64,000 nt of DNA from Enterobacter kobei (lineage in GTDB: Bacteria; Pseudomonadota; Gammaproteobacteria; Enterobacterales; Enterobacteriaceae): the NCBI RefSeq assembly GCF_018323985.1, contig NZ_AP024590.1, positions 4,402,001 to 4,466,000 of the forward strand, read 5' to 3'. The notes under the pieces were generated by a model. The model was not told where the DNA came from. It saw only the letters and a list, made by a program, of their open reading frames with translations, and did not search any database. Position 1 is the first letter of the stretch; the number at the start of each line of letters is the position of its first letter. Shown one piece after another: positions 1 through 9,037 of this stretch. The position numbers and the translations under genes are program-made.

Positions 1-753
1 GACTTCTTCCAGCAGGCTTTCGCTCAGATCGGCAACGCCGCCAATCTTACGCGCTGCATCTTCAGCGTCCGCTTTGATTTTGGCTTTACGACCTTCGTAA
101 TCCGCCATCACTTTGCCGCGCTCCAGCAGGATCTGCGGATACTGATCGGCATTGTCGATAGTGAATTCCGGCTCGCCCATAAAGCGGTGACCACGGATCA
201 CGCGATCGGCGGTAATGCCGAGGATGGTGGCCGGGATCACTTCATCGCCCAGCAGCAGTGTCAGGGTATGCACCGGACGCACGAAGTGCACGTCACTTGC
301 GCCCCAGCGCATCAGTTTCGGGATCGGCAGTTTAGCAAGCGAGGTGGCAATCATGTTGGGCAGCAGCGCTTGCACGCTTTCGCCTTTCACATGGGCGCGA
401 TAGAGCAACCATTCACCTTTGTCGGTGGTCAGACGCTCGGCCTGATCAACAGTAATACCGCAGCCGCGCGCCCAGCCTTCTGCCGCTTTGCTCGGTTTAC
501 CTTCTGCATCAAACGCCTGGGAAATCGCCGGGCCGCGTTTTTCAACTTCGCGATCCGGTTGTGCCGCCGCGAGGCTGGCGATTTTCAGCGCCAGACGGCG
601 CGGCGCGGCGAACCACTCCACGTTACCGTGTGCGATGCCAGCCGCATCCAGTTCTGCCGTCACGTTCGCAGCAAAGGACTCCGCCAGGCTGCGCAGGGCT
701 TTTGGTGGCAGCTCTTCAGTGCCGAGTTCCACCAGAAAAGTTTTTTCAGACAT
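1..753 (-). CDS. glyS: Glycyl-tRNA synthetase beta subunit, partial
   Basis: This is the N-terminal 251 codons of the beta subunit of the alpha2-beta2 glycyl-tRNA synthetase; the C-terminal part lies off the left edge of the window. The protein begins MSEKTFLVELGTEELPPKAL, the conserved start of GlyS, and the reading frame was checked at both ends of the visible stretch (it reads KIGGVADLSESLLEEV at the window edge). The beta subunit contributes to tRNA binding, while catalysis sits in GlyQ. The ATG at 751-753 is 9 bases beyond the glyQ stop, so the two subunits are translated from one transcript. Identification is firm; nothing unusual was seen. Confidence 0.96.
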   Translation of the reverse strand, partial: MSEKTFLVELGTEELPPKALRSLAESFAANVTAELDAAGIAHGNVEWFAAPRRLALKIASLAAAQPDREVEKRGPAISQAFDAEGKPSKAAEGWARGCGITVDQAERLTTDKGEWLLYRAHVKGESVQALLPNMIATSLAKLPIPKLMRWGASDVHFVRPVHTLTLLLGDEVIPATILGITADRVIRGHRFMGEPEFTIDNADQYPQILLERGKVMADYEGRKAKIKADAEDAARKIGGVADLSESLLEEV

Positions 754-762
754 GGCCGCCTC

Positions 763-1674
763 TTATTTATTTCGGTTGCACAGCGGGAAGCCAAGGGCTT
801 CACGGGACGCATAGTAAGCCTCTGCAACGGCTTTGGTCAGCGTGCGAATACGCAAAATGTAACGCTGACGTTCAGTCACGGAGATGGCTTTGCGCGCATC
901 CAGCAAGTTAAAGCTGTGGGCGGCCTTCAGAATGCGCTCGTAAGCAGGCAGCGGCAGCGGGTTTTCCAGCGCCAGCAGCTGCTGCGCTTCTTTTTCATAC
1001 TGCTCGAAGCAGGTGAAAAGGAAATCGACGTCAGCGTATTCGAAGTTATAGGTGGATTGCTCCACTTCGTTCTGATGGAACACGTCGCCGTAGGTGGTTT
1101 TACCCAGCGGGCCGTCGCTCCAGACCAGGTCGTAAACGCTGTCCACGCCCTGAATGTACATGGCCAGACGTTCCAGTCCGTAGGTGATCTCACCGGTAAC
1201 CGGTTTGCATTCCAGACCGCCCACCTGCTGGAAGTAAGTGAACTGCGTCACTTCCATGCCGTTCAGCCACACTTCCCAGCCCAGACCCCAGGCACCCAGC
1301 GTCGGGTTTTCCCAGTTATCTTCGACGAAGCGAATATCGTGGATGGTCGGATCCATACCCAGTTCTTTCAGTGAACCGAGGTACAACTCCTGGATATTGT
1401 CCGGAGACGGCTTAATGACCACCTGAAACTGGTAGTAATGCTGTAAGCGGTTCGGGTTTTCGCCATAGCGACCATCGGTCGGGCGACGGGAAGGCTGCAC
1501 ATAGGCGGTTGCCATAGGCTCTGGCCCCAGCGCGCGCAGACAGGTCATCGGGTGTGAGGTGCCGGCGCCCACTTCCATGTCCAATGGTTGAACAATGGTG
1601 CAGCCCTGGCGAGCCCAGTAATCCTGTAAGGTCAGGATCAGGCCCTGGAAGGTCCTGGTATCAAACTTTTGCAT
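763..1674 (-). CDS. glyQ: Glycyl-tRNA synthetase alpha subunit
   Basis: This is the catalytic alpha subunit, which makes glycyl-adenylate and charges tRNA-Gly in the cytoplasm together with GlyS. The product is 303 aa, the usual length. The start was set at MQKFDTRTFQGL rather than 20 codons upstream because this matches the family N-terminus and the upstream codons look like leader. A conserved active-site stretch, SRRPTDGRYGENPNR, lies at about residues 62-76. It is the first gene of the glyQ-glyS operon and is followed after 9 bases by glyS. Upstream, 114 bases separate it from ysaB on the same strand, where its promoter must lie. Confidence 0.97.
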   Translation of the reverse strand: MQKFDTRTFQGLILTLQDYWARQGCTIVQPLDMEVGAGTSHPMTCLRALGPEPMATAYVQPSRRPTDGRYGENPNRLQHYYQFQVVIKPSPDNIQELYLGSLKELGMDPTIHDIRFVEDNWENPTLGAWGLGWEVWLNGMEVTQFTYFQQVGGLECKPVTGEITYGLERLAMYIQGVDSVYDLVWSDGPLGKTTYGDVFHQNEVEQSTYNFEYADVDFLFTCFEQYEKEAQQLLALENPLPLPAYERILKAAHSFNLLDARKAISVTERQRYILRIRTLTKAVAEAYYASREALGFPLCNRNK

Positions 1675-1788
1675 AGTATTTCGTGCTGGATACGGTGGAT
1701 TTAAGGAAGCCGCCAGTATACCCGTTGACCGCAAGATATACAGTACGAAACGGGGTTGTTTAGGGAAAATTGGGTTTCCAGGGCGGCG

Positions 1789-2091
1789 TTAGCGCATGGA
1801 AAGGTGCGAAAACTGCCCGTCAGGATCGAAAGTACACACAAAACGTTCGTCGCGGGGCGTATAGCCACGCACTTCATAGCTCGCCTGAAATTGCACAAAT
1901 CCCGTGACCGCAATATTCTGCGCACCAGTATTGTAGCGGTGGGCGGCATTCTCCTTGCACAGCTGCTCCATCGACAGCGAATGCGTGGGCGTTACCTTCG
2001 CCTGCTGCGCTTGTTGCGGACGCTGGTCATCCGGGCTGCTGCACCCGGTGAGCAAGAGTAAGAATGCCGGAAATAGAGACTTCATCATCAT
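1789..2091 (-). CDS. ysaB: YsaB-family small lipoprotein
   Basis: This is a 100-aa predicted lipoprotein of unknown function, homologous to E. coli YsaB and in the same position next to glyQ. The N-terminus is MMMKSLFPAFLLLLTGC, a short hydrophobic signal ending in an LLTGC lipobox, so the mature protein would start at Cys17 and be lipid-anchored. Ser at the next position favours outer-membrane sorting under the usual +2 rule. The mature part carries the family core QLCKENAAHRYNTG and ends SHLSMR, as in E. coli. No enzymatic motif is visible. The family call is confident and the role unknown. Confidence 0.9.
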   Translation of the reverse strand: MMMKSLFPAFLLLLTGCSSPDDQRPQQAQQAKVTPTHSLSMEQLCKENAAHRYNTGAQNIAVTGFVQFQASYEVRGYTPRDERFVCTFDPDGQFSHLSMR

Positions 2092-2277
2092 TTTTATCGC
2101 CGCCGTGTTATCTGGCTATTATTTTTAATAAGAGGGAGCGGGCTTTTTGCGCTTATAAATATATTGCAAACACAGGATGCCAGTCACAAGCGCAAGCGGG
2201 GAAACTCGGAATTATCCAGTGATAATACGCCGGAGATCGCGGGTCAGAGCCTGTTTAAGACGGATATCGGGGAACAA

Positions 2278-3273
2278 ATGCAGTCAAAAATTAACTGGAT
2301 AGATAACCTGCGGGGCATCGCCTGCCTGATGGTGGTAATGATCCACACCACCAGCTGGTATATCACCAACGCGCAGAGCGTCAGTCCACTGTACTGGGAT
2401 ATCGCCAATGTCCTTAATTCCGCGTCGCGCGTCAGCGTACCGCTGTTTTTTATGATTTCAGGCTATCTGTTCTTTGGTGAACGCAGCGCGCAGCCACGCC
2501 ATTTTTTGCGCATCGGACTCTGCCTGCTGTTCTACAGCCTGGTGGCGTTTCTCTACATTACGTTTTTCACTTCGATAAACGGCGAGCTGTCGCTAAGAAA
2601 CCTGCTGCAAAAGCCGGTGTTTTATCATCTGTGGTTTTTCTTTGCCATTATCGTCATTTACCTGCTGTCGCCGCTGATCCAGGTGAAAAGCGTGAGCGGC
2701 AAAATGCTGCTGGCGTTAACCGTGGTGATTGGCGTGGTCGCGAATCCCAATACGCTGTCGCTAAAAACCGGTGGCGTGGAATGGCTGCCGGTGAATCTGT
2801 ATATCAATGGCGATACGTTTTACTACGTGCTGTACGGCATTCTCGGCCGCGCGCTCGGCATGATGGACACGCAGCGCAAATACCTGAGCGGGCTGTGCGC
2901 GGCGCTGTTTATTGCGGCGGTGTTTGTCATTTCACGTGGCACGCTGCATGAGCTACGCTGGCGCGGTAATTTCGCCGATACCTGGTATCTCTACTGCGGT
3001 CCGATGGTGTTTATCTGCGCCATTAGCCTGCTGACGCTGGTGAAAAATACGCTCAATACGCGCGTTCTGCCGGGACTGGGGCTGATCTCACGTCATTCGC
3101 TGGGGATTTATGGCTTTCATGCGTTGATCATCCATGCGCTGCGCACGCGCGGAGTGGAGATCAAAAGCTGGCCACTGCTGGATATGGTGTGGATTTTTGC
3201 CGCCACGCTGGCGTGCAGTTTAGTGCTGTCGATGCTGTTGCAGCGGCTCGATACCCGCCGCTTCGTCAGTTGA
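2278..3273 (+). CDS. wecH: O-acetyltransferase for enterobacterial common antigen
   Basis: This is a 331-aa integral membrane acyltransferase (acyltransferase-3 family), known in E. coli to O-acetylate N-acetylglucosamine residues of enterobacterial common antigen. About ten hydrophobic segments run along the protein. The N-terminal signature WIDNLRGIACLMVVMIHTT contains the conserved R and the catalytic-type His of the family. The start MQSKINWIDNL at 2278, preceded by GGGGAA, was preferred over an in-frame ATG 38 codons upstream because it matches the homologue exactly in length. The last 8 bases overlap the convergent regulator gene. The upstream 186 bases to ysaB carry nothing I recognise beyond the expected divergent promoters. 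Confidence 0.94.
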   Translation: MQSKINWIDNLRGIACLMVVMIHTTSWYITNAQSVSPLYWDIANVLNSASRVSVPLFFMISGYLFFGERSAQPRHFLRIGLCLLFYSLVAFLYITFFTSINGELSLRNLLQKPVFYHLWFFFAIIVIYLLSPLIQVKSVSGKMLLALTVVIGVVANPNTLSLKTGGVEWLPVNLYINGDTFYYVLYGILGRALGMMDTQRKYLSGLCAALFIAAVFVISRGTLHELRWRGNFADTWYLYCGPMVFICAISLLTLVKNTLNTRVLPGLGLISRHSLGIYGFHALIIHALRTRGVEIKSWPLLDMVWIFAATLACSLVLSMLLQRLDTRRFVS

Positions 3274-4186
3274 TGGCCCGCTGGCGGGCGCGGTGCAACT
3301 GCCGGGGAGAGGAAAATCCCGCGGCCTGTGAGGCGTGTTCGACACCGCGCCCCTGCACCAGCCACTGCTCCGCCACCGCCAGCCGCAGTTGTTCAAGATA
3401 ATCGCGCACGCTGATCCCCAGATGTTGCTGGAACAGCCGCGTCAGATGGCGCGGGCTGACATGCGCACAGGCGGCAATGTCCGCCAGTGACCAGGCTTTC
3501 TGCGGTTCATTCGTCAACGCATCCTGCGCCCGGTGGATCGCCGGATGAAGATGATTACGGTAGCGCAGCCACGGCGACAACTGCGGATCGTCCCCGGAGC
3601 GGCGGAACCACACCACCATCTCCCGCGCTACGGCCAGCGCCACGTCCGGCCCGCACAGATGGTTGATCAGGTGCAGGGTTAAATCAATCCCCGAGGTAAT
3701 ACCCGCGCTGGTCCAGATGCCGCGATCTTCAATAAAAATTCGGTTCTCTTTCACCTGCGCCGTCGGCGCGGCGGCCTTCAGCCGGGCGATAACGTCGTGA
3801 TGGGTGGTGCACATCACGCCCTGCATCAATCCAGCTTTGGCAGCCAGCAGAGCACCGGAACAGATGCACATCAGGGTGATTTTCTGGCTGTGGATCAGCG
3901 GCTGCTGGCGCATCAGCCAGTGACGCACGCGGTCCGCCTGCGGCGTGGCGAAAAAGCGTGAGGAATCTGACACGCCGGGGAGCACCAGCAGACTGCCTTC
4001 CGGCAGCGTGTCGGGCAGCGGCGCGATATTGCCCATGGTCACGCCGATAGAGGTCGGCACCTCGGCGTCCGGCCCGATGAAATGCAGACGGAACGCCTTG
4101 CCCGCCAGCGCAAAGGTTTCTGCCGGGCCGGTCATATCCAGCGCCAGCACCCCCGGCAGCATCACGAACCAGACATCCACACTCAT
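3266..4186 (-). CDS. GlxA-type transcriptional regulator: DJ-1/PfpI domain plus AraC DNA-binding domain
   Basis: This is a 306-aa two-domain regulator. Residues 1 to about 170 form a DJ-1/PfpI (GATase1-like) sensor with the elbow motif MCICSGALLAAKAG; Cys109 is in the nucleophile position. Residues from about 210 to 300 form an AraC-type double helix-turn-helix (WSLADIAACAHVSPRHLTRLF and a C-terminal AAGFSSPRQLHR half). Its ATG overlaps the stop of the upstream isochorismatase gene in a TCAT/ATGA arrangement, so the two are translationally coupled and probably act on one pathway. The natural ligand is unknown. In E. coli this position, between wecH and xylB, holds yiaA-yiaB instead, so the pair is an accessory cassette. 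The 3' end overlaps wecH by 8 bases, tail to tail. Confidence 0.85.
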   Translation of the reverse strand: MSVDVWFVMLPGVLALDMTGPAETFALAGKAFRLHFIGPDAEVPTSIGVTMGNIAPLPDTLPEGSLLVLPGVSDSSRFFATPQADRVRHWLMRQQPLIHSQKITLMCICSGALLAAKAGLMQGVMCTTHHDVIARLKAAAPTAQVKENRIFIEDRGIWTSAGITSGIDLTLHLINHLCGPDVALAVAREMVVWFRRSGDDPQLSPWLRYRNHLHPAIHRAQDALTNEPQKAWSLADIAACAHVSPRHLTRLFQQHLGISVRDYLEQLRLAVAEQWLVQGRGVEHASQAAGFSSPRQLHRARQRAIN

Positions 4187-4725
4187 GCAAGCGACTCCAG
4201 CGTTTGGGTTACGGTTTTAATGTCAGCAAAACGATCCACCAGCACGGTTTCCGTACGGTGACGCAGCGTTGCGCTGTCCAGCGTAATGCCATTATGCGTC
4301 ATCGGGAAGGTTAACGTCGCTTCACTGACAAAGGTCACGCGGTAGCCCAGATCCGCCGCCACCCGCGCGGTGGTTTCACAGCACTGCTCCGTGCGTATGC
4401 CACAGATAATCAGATGATTGATGTCCCTGCTGCGCAACCAGTGGTCAAGACCGGTATCGGTGAAGGCATTGTGCACATGTTTGTGAAACGTTACCGCCGC
4501 CTGATGGCGTAAAAAGGGCAACGGGGTAACGCATCCACTCGCCAGCGAGAACGGACCGCTTTCGGCGACGTGAAAAATGTCCACCACAGGAATATGGCGC
4601 GCCTCGCAGCCAATGATCAGACGGAGGATTGCGTCCTGAAAGGCGGGGAGATCCGCTTCCTGCCAGAACTCTTTTTGCGGGAAGGATTGTTGGGTGTCGA
4701 TATTGATTAGCGCGGTACGGGTCAT
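4183..4725 (-). CDS. Isochorismatase-family cysteine hydrolase
   Basis: This is a 180-aa cytoplasmic hydrolase of the isochorismatase/nicotinamidase fold. The catalytic triad candidates are visible: Asp10 in LINIDTQQSF, Lys82 in FHKHVHNAF and Cys115 in GIRTEQCCETTARVA. The start MTRTALINID was chosen because it puts the first strand and Asp at the family position; 14 further in-frame codons upstream are unlikely to be translated. Substrates in this family are diverse (isochorismate, nicotinamide, amides such as N-carbamoyl compounds), and nothing here fixes one. The gene is the first of a two-gene unit with the DJ-1/AraC regulator, overlapping it by 4 bases. Confidence 0.85.
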   Translation of the reverse strand: MTRTALINIDTQQSFPQKEFWQEADLPAFQDAILRLIIGCEARHIPVVDIFHVAESGPFSLASGCVTPLPFLRHQAAVTFHKHVHNAFTDTGLDHWLRSRDINHLIICGIRTEQCCETTARVAADLGYRVTFVSEATLTFPMTHNGITLDSATLRHRTETVLVDRFADIKTVTQTLESLA

Positions 4726-4792
4726 TTCAGGACGCCTTATGCAGTGGGTGTGATCCCATTCTGACAAGGCGTCCTGCGTTTGCTAATACCAA

Positions 4793-4827
4793 AAAAGGAC
4801 ATCATCAGGCCGTTTGTGGACGGCCTG
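4793..4827 (-). terminator. Terminator after xylB
   Basis: A perfect 8-bp stem CAGGCCGT/ACGGCCTG (4806-4813 with 4820-4827) is followed on the minus strand by a TTTTTT tract (4793-4798). It sits immediately beyond the xylB stop at 4831 and would end the xylAB transcript before the accessory cassette. Confidence 0.8.
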
Positions 4828-4830
4828 CGT

Positions 4831-6285
4831 TCATGACATTAACGGCAGAAGCTGCTGATAGATCCGCCGGAAGGTTTCCCGACGCGGCGCATAGTGCGCG
4901 TGGCGCGCGGCATCCGGCTGATGCGCCTGCTCCAGCGGTAACGTCGGCAGCAGATCGGACAGCGGCTGTTGCGGATTCAGGGCAATCTGCGCCAGCCTTG
5001 CCGCGCCGAGCGCCGGCCCGACATCGCCGCCGGTGCGATAATCCAGCTGCTGACCGCTGATATCCGCCAGCATTTGCCGCCAGTAAGGGCTGCGCGCCCC
5101 GCCGCCAATCAGCGTGACGCTTTTCGGCGTGATACCACAGGCATGCACCACGTCCATGCCATCCGCCAGCGCGTAGCCGACGCCTTCCAGCACGGCACGC
5201 GCCAGTTCGTTCGGGCCATGCTGATGGGTCAGACCGAAAAAGACGCCTTTCGCCTGCGGGTTGTTATGCGGCGTGCGCTCGCCTGAAAGATAGGGCAGGA
5301 ACCAGAGGTCACCGGCGTTCTCATCCGCCTGCTGCGCGCCGTTAATCAGTTCTGCCACTGAAGACAGCCCGGTCAGCTTCGCCGCCCAGTCGAGGCAGGA
5401 GGCGGCGCTCAGCATTACGGACATCAAATGCCAGCGTTCCGGCAGCGCGTGGCAGAAACTGTGCACGGCGCTTTCCGGTTTACTTAAAAAGCCATCGCTG
5501 ACGGCAAAATAGACGCCAGAGGTGCCCAGCGAGAGCATCGCCTGGCCTGCATCGATCATCCCAACGCCTACGGCACCGGCAGCGTTATCACCGCCCCCCG
5601 CCACCACCGGCACGGCGGGTAATCCCCACGCCTGCGCCACCTCGGGCGACAGAGTGCCGGTAATCGCACTGCCTTCAAACAGCGCAGGCATCTGGTCACG
5701 GGTCAGCCCGCAGGCCGCCAGCAGGGTATCGCTCCAGTCACGTCTGGCGACATCCAGCCACATGGTGCCAGCCGCATCGGACATATCACTGGCGTACTCG
5801 CCGGTCATCCGCAGACGCAGATAATCTTTTGGCAGTAATACTTTTGCCACGCGAGCGAACACGTCCGGCTCATGGCGCTTCACCCACAGCAGTTTTGGCG
5901 CGGTAAAACCGGGCATCATCAGATTGCCGGTAATGGCGCGCGAGTCCGGCACCTGCGCTTCAAGCAGCGCGCACTCTTCTGCGCAACGGCCATCGTTCCA
6001 TAAAATCGCCGGACGCAGGATAGCGTCGTGTTTATCGAGCAGGGTAGCGCCGTGCATCTGCCCGGCGATCCCCATGGCTTTAACCCCGGCCAGCGGATGC
6101 TGCTCGCCGAGGCCCTTGATCGCGCGATCCGTCGCCAGCCACCACTGTTCGGGATCCTGCTCGGACCATAATGGATGCGGGCGTGAAACCGTCAGCGACT
6201 CGGTGTATGAGGCAAGCACGTTCCCCTGCTCTCCCAGCAAAATAGCTTTTACGCCCGATGTGCCGAGGTCGATACCGATGTACAT
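4831..6285 (-). CDS. xylB: Xylulokinase
   Basis: This enzyme phosphorylates D-xylulose with ATP to xylulose 5-phosphate, the entry of xylose into the pentose phosphate pathway. At 484 aa it has the length of E. coli XylB. It is a two-domain FGGY kinase. The N-terminal phosphate loop is MYIGIDLGTSGVKA with Asp6, substrate contacts lie in GQMHGA at 75-80, and the catalytic Asp is Asp233 in GGGDNAAGAVG. The C-terminal ATP-binding part contains LIGGGARSPYWRQ. It follows xylA after 62 bases, which contain an 8-bp hairpin GCGCCACG/CGTGGCGC (6317-6337) that may set relative mRNA levels. Confidence 0.97.
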   Translation of the reverse strand: MYIGIDLGTSGVKAILLGEQGNVLASYTESLTVSRPHPLWSEQDPEQWWLATDRAIKGLGEQHPLAGVKAMGIAGQMHGATLLDKHDAILRPAILWNDGRCAEECALLEAQVPDSRAITGNLMMPGFTAPKLLWVKRHEPDVFARVAKVLLPKDYLRLRMTGEYASDMSDAAGTMWLDVARRDWSDTLLAACGLTRDQMPALFEGSAITGTLSPEVAQAWGLPAVPVVAGGGDNAAGAVGVGMIDAGQAMLSLGTSGVYFAVSDGFLSKPESAVHSFCHALPERWHLMSVMLSAASCLDWAAKLTGLSSVAELINGAQQADENAGDLWFLPYLSGERTPHNNPQAKGVFFGLTHQHGPNELARAVLEGVGYALADGMDVVHACGITPKSVTLIGGGARSPYWRQMLADISGQQLDYRTGGDVGPALGAARLAQIALNPQQPLSDLLPTLPLEQAHQPDAARHAHYAPRRETFRRIYQQLLPLMS

Positions 6286-6347
6286 AATGACTGCTCCTGT
6301 ACAGGCTGTGATCAGTGCGCCACGACAGGCGTGGCGCTTAGGGTGTT

Positions 6348-7667
6348 CTAACCAAACAGATAACGGTTAACGATATTTTCCAGCAGTTCCTGATGACCGC
6401 TCTGGTGCTGCGGCGCCAGGTTTTGCTGCTCAGCGTACTTCGCCAGCTCCGTCAGCGTCAGCTGTCCTTTCAGGATTTGCTGACCAAGCTCACCATTCCA
6501 GCCGGCGTAACGCTTCGCCACGCGCTTATCCAGCTCGCCGCTTTCAATCATGCGCGCCGCCACTTTCAGGGCCAGCGCCATGGTGTCCATCGCGCCGATA
6601 TGCCCGTAGAACAGATCGTATTTATCGGTGCTCTGACGACGGATTTTGGCGTCAAAGTTCAGGCCGCCGGTGGTAAAGCCGCCCGCTTTGACGATCTCAT
6701 ACATCACCAGCGCGTTCTCTTCGACGCTGTTCGGGAACTGGTCGGTATCCCAGCCCAGCTGCGGGTCGCCGCGGTTGGCATCCACGGAGCCAAAGATGCC
6801 CAGCGCAATGGCCGAGGCGATTTCGTGGTGGAAGGTATGCCCCGCCAGGGTGGCGTGGTTGGCTTCGATATTCACTTTGATCTCTTTTTCCAGACCGAAC
6901 TGCTTCAGGAAGCCGTAGACCGTAGCGACGTCATAATCGTACTGGTGCTTGGTTGGCTCCTGCGGTTTTGGCTCAATCAGCAAGGTGCCCTGGAAGCCGA
7001 TTTTGTGTTTGTGCTCCACGACCATCTGCATGAAGCGCCCGATCTGCTCGCGCTCCTGGCGCAGATCGGTATTCAGCAGAGTTTCATAGCCTTCGCGACC
7101 GCCCCACAGCACGTAGTTTTCACCACCCAGCTGATGCGTGGCGTTCATCGCCGTTACCACCTGCGTGGCTGCCCAGCTGAACACTTCCGGGTCCGGGTTA
7201 GTGGCTGCGCCTGCGCCGTAGCGAGGGTTAGTAAAGCAGTTCGCGGTACCCCACAGCAGCTTCACGCCGCTCTCCTGCTGTTTCTGTGCCAGCACGTCGG
7301 TCATTTTCGCGAAGTTGTTCAGATACTCTTTCAGCGATGCGCCTTCCGGCGAAACGTCGACATCATGGAAGCAGTAGTAAGGCACGTTCAGCTTGTGGAA
7401 GAACTCAAAGGCCACATCGGCTTTACGTTTTGCCAGCTCAAGCGCATCACCCGCCTGCTGCCATGGGCGCTCAAACGCCCCCACGCCAAACATATCCGAG
7501 CCGTTCCAGCAGAAGGTGTGCCAGTAGCAGGCAGCGAAACGCAGATGATCTTCCATGCGTTTGCCCAGAACCAGCTCGTCCGGATTGTAGTGGCGGAAGG
7601 CTAAAGGATTGGTGGATTGGGTACCTTCGTAGCGTACACGTTCAAGTTGGTCGAAATAGGCTTGCAT
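6348..7667 (-). CDS. xylA: D-xylose isomerase
   Basis: This enzyme converts D-xylose to D-xylulose, with two divalent metals in a TIM barrel; it is cytoplasmic and tetrameric. At 439 aa it is one residue shorter than the E. coli protein. His101 and Asp104 are in CFHDVDVSPEG, and the metal-binding region is LLIEPKPQEPTKHQYD followed by NIEANHATLAGH. The start MQAYFDQLERV was chosen on family alignment; two Mets lie 4 and 6 codons upstream in frame. It heads the xylAB operon, transcribed away from xylFGH, and the 369-base divergent region carries the recognisable control sites described separately. Confidence 0.97.
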   Translation of the reverse strand: MQAYFDQLERVRYEGTQSTNPLAFRHYNPDELVLGKRMEDHLRFAACYWHTFCWNGSDMFGVGAFERPWQQAGDALELAKRKADVAFEFFHKLNVPYYCFHDVDVSPEGASLKEYLNNFAKMTDVLAQKQQESGVKLLWGTANCFTNPRYGAGAATNPDPEVFSWAATQVVTAMNATHQLGGENYVLWGGREGYETLLNTDLRQEREQIGRFMQMVVEHKHKIGFQGTLLIEPKPQEPTKHQYDYDVATVYGFLKQFGLEKEIKVNIEANHATLAGHTFHHEIASAIALGIFGSVDANRGDPQLGWDTDQFPNSVEENALVMYEIVKAGGFTTGGLNFDAKIRRQSTDKYDLFYGHIGAMDTMALALKVAARMIESGELDKRVAKRYAGWNGELGQQILKGQLTLTELAKYAEQQNLAPQHQSGHQELLENIVNRYLFG

Positions 7668-8036
7668 AATCAGCTCCATAATCAATGTATGCGGCGAGTG
7701 TTCATTTCTGCATTAATACTGGATCCTCTCAGCGCCTGGCTCAATTACGTTATTTCACACTGCTATTGAGATAATGCACAAACGTGCGCTGGCTCCCAAA
7801 ATAACCCTACGCGCGTTCCGTTGCGGCGCGCCTTACAATTTTCTGCAAAACCTAAATTCTGCACAGATTAAAATCAGATCGCGGTCATAAATTAGCAAAT
7901 AAACCAAATATCGTAACGCCAGGATAAAAATCAGTAATTGCCAGGTTTTGATTCCGCGTTAAGAATTTGCTGGGTCTGGATCCTGCATGTTTCTTTTATC
8001 TCAGGCCCTATAACCCTACAAAAAGGTATTACTATT
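7668..8036. promoter_or_regulatory. xylA-xylF divergent control region with CRP site and XylR operators
   Basis: This 369-base region matches the E. coli xylA-xylF intergenic sequence in two conserved islands. The first, about 7739-7785, contains TTATTTCACACTGCTATTGA; read on the minus strand it is a TGTGA half site with a weaker partner, at the E. coli CRP site next to the xylA promoter. The second, about 7876-7935, contains GATCGCGGTCATAAATTAGC followed by an AT-rich stretch, at the E. coli position of the XylR operator on the xylF side. The sequence between the islands has diverged. The XylR footprint assignment is by position and recalled similarity, not by a defined motif. Confidence 0.75.
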
Positions 8037-9029
8037 ATGAAGATAAAGAACCTTTGCCTTACAGTCTGCGCTTCCCTGCTGCTCGCCACCTTTGCCGGAC
8101 AGGCGAAAGAGGTCAAAATCGGTATGGCCATTGATGACCTGCGTCTGGAGCGCTGGCAGAAAGATCGCGATATTTTTGTTAAAAAAGCCGAATCCTTAGG
8201 TGCCGAAGTATTTGTGCAGTCTGCGAATGGCAACGAAGAAACGCAGATGTCGCAGATTGAAAATATGATAAACCGCGGTGTTGATGTGCTGGTTATTATT
8301 CCTTACAACGGCCAGGTATTAAGTAACGTCGTAAAAGAGGCGAAGCAGGAAGGTATAAAAGTATTAGCCTACGATCGCATGATTAATAATGCTGACATCG
8401 ATTTTTATATCTCTTTTGATAACGAAAAAGTCGGTGAACTTCAGGCACAAAGCCTGGTGGAAAAAGTGCCGCAGGGTAATTATTTCCTGATGGGTGGCTC
8501 GCCGGTGGATAATAATGCCAAGCTGTTCCGCGCCGGTCAGATGAAAGTATTAAAACCTTATATCGACAGCGGGAAAATTAAAATTGTCGGCGATCAGTGG
8601 GCCGACGGCTGGTTGCCGGAAAATGCGCTGAAAATCATGGAAAACGCGCTGACCGCCAACAATAACAAAATTGATGCGGTGGTCGCCTCGAATGACGCCA
8701 CGGCGGGCGGCGCGATCCAGGCGCTGAGCGCGCAGGGTCTGGCGGGTAAAGTGGCGATTTCAGGGCAGGATGCGGATCTCGCCGGGGTCAAACGCATTAT
8801 CAACGGTAGCCAGACAATGACCGTTTATAAACCTATCACGCAACTGGCGAATACCGCTGCGGAGATCGCCGTCGAACTGGGTAACGGCAAAGAGCCTAAG
8901 GCTGATACCACGCTGAACAACGGTCTGAAAGATGTGCCTTCCCGCCTGCTGACGCCAATCGAAGTGAATAAAGACAATATTGACGCCACGGTGATCAAAG
9001 ACGGATTCCATCAAAAGAGCCAGCTGTAA
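8037..9029 (+). CDS. xylF: D-xylose ABC transporter periplasmic binding protein
   Basis: This is a 330-aa periplasmic sugar-binding protein that delivers D-xylose to the XylGH importer. The signal peptide is MKIKNLCLTVCASLLLATFA with likely cleavage after GQA at residue 23. The mature part is a two-lobed type I periplasmic binding fold, with EVKIGMAIDDLRLERWQKD at its start. The start at 8037 follows AAGG at the right distance; a longer in-frame extension upstream lacks homology. A strong hairpin follows the stop, which would stabilise the xylF end of the message and allow more binding protein than transporter. Confidence 0.97.
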   Translation: MKIKNLCLTVCASLLLATFAGQAKEVKIGMAIDDLRLERWQKDRDIFVKKAESLGAEVFVQSANGNEETQMSQIENMINRGVDVLVIIPYNGQVLSNVVKEAKQEGIKVLAYDRMINNADIDFYISFDNEKVGELQAQSLVEKVPQGNYFLMGGSPVDNNAKLFRAGQMKVLKPYIDSGKIKIVGDQWADGWLPENALKIMENALTANNNKIDAVVASNDATAGGAIQALSAQGLAGKVAISGQDADLAGVKRIINGSQTMTVYKPITQLANTAAEIAVELGNGKEPKADTTLNNGLKDVPSRLLTPIEVNKDNIDATVIKDGFHQKSQL

Positions 9030-9037
9030 CCTTTGTG

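Noticed and set aside
187..1374. A 395-codon plus-strand open frame
   Set aside because: It is the antisense shadow of glyS and glyQ; its composition (His, Arg and Gln rich) is typical of shadow frames.
3945..4220. Plus-strand frame of 91 codons across the DJ-1/AraC gene
   Set aside because: It is antisense to a well-supported gene and has no homology.
6393..7604. A 403-codon plus-strand frame opposite xylA
   Set aside because: It is a shadow of xylA, which matches its family residue by residue.
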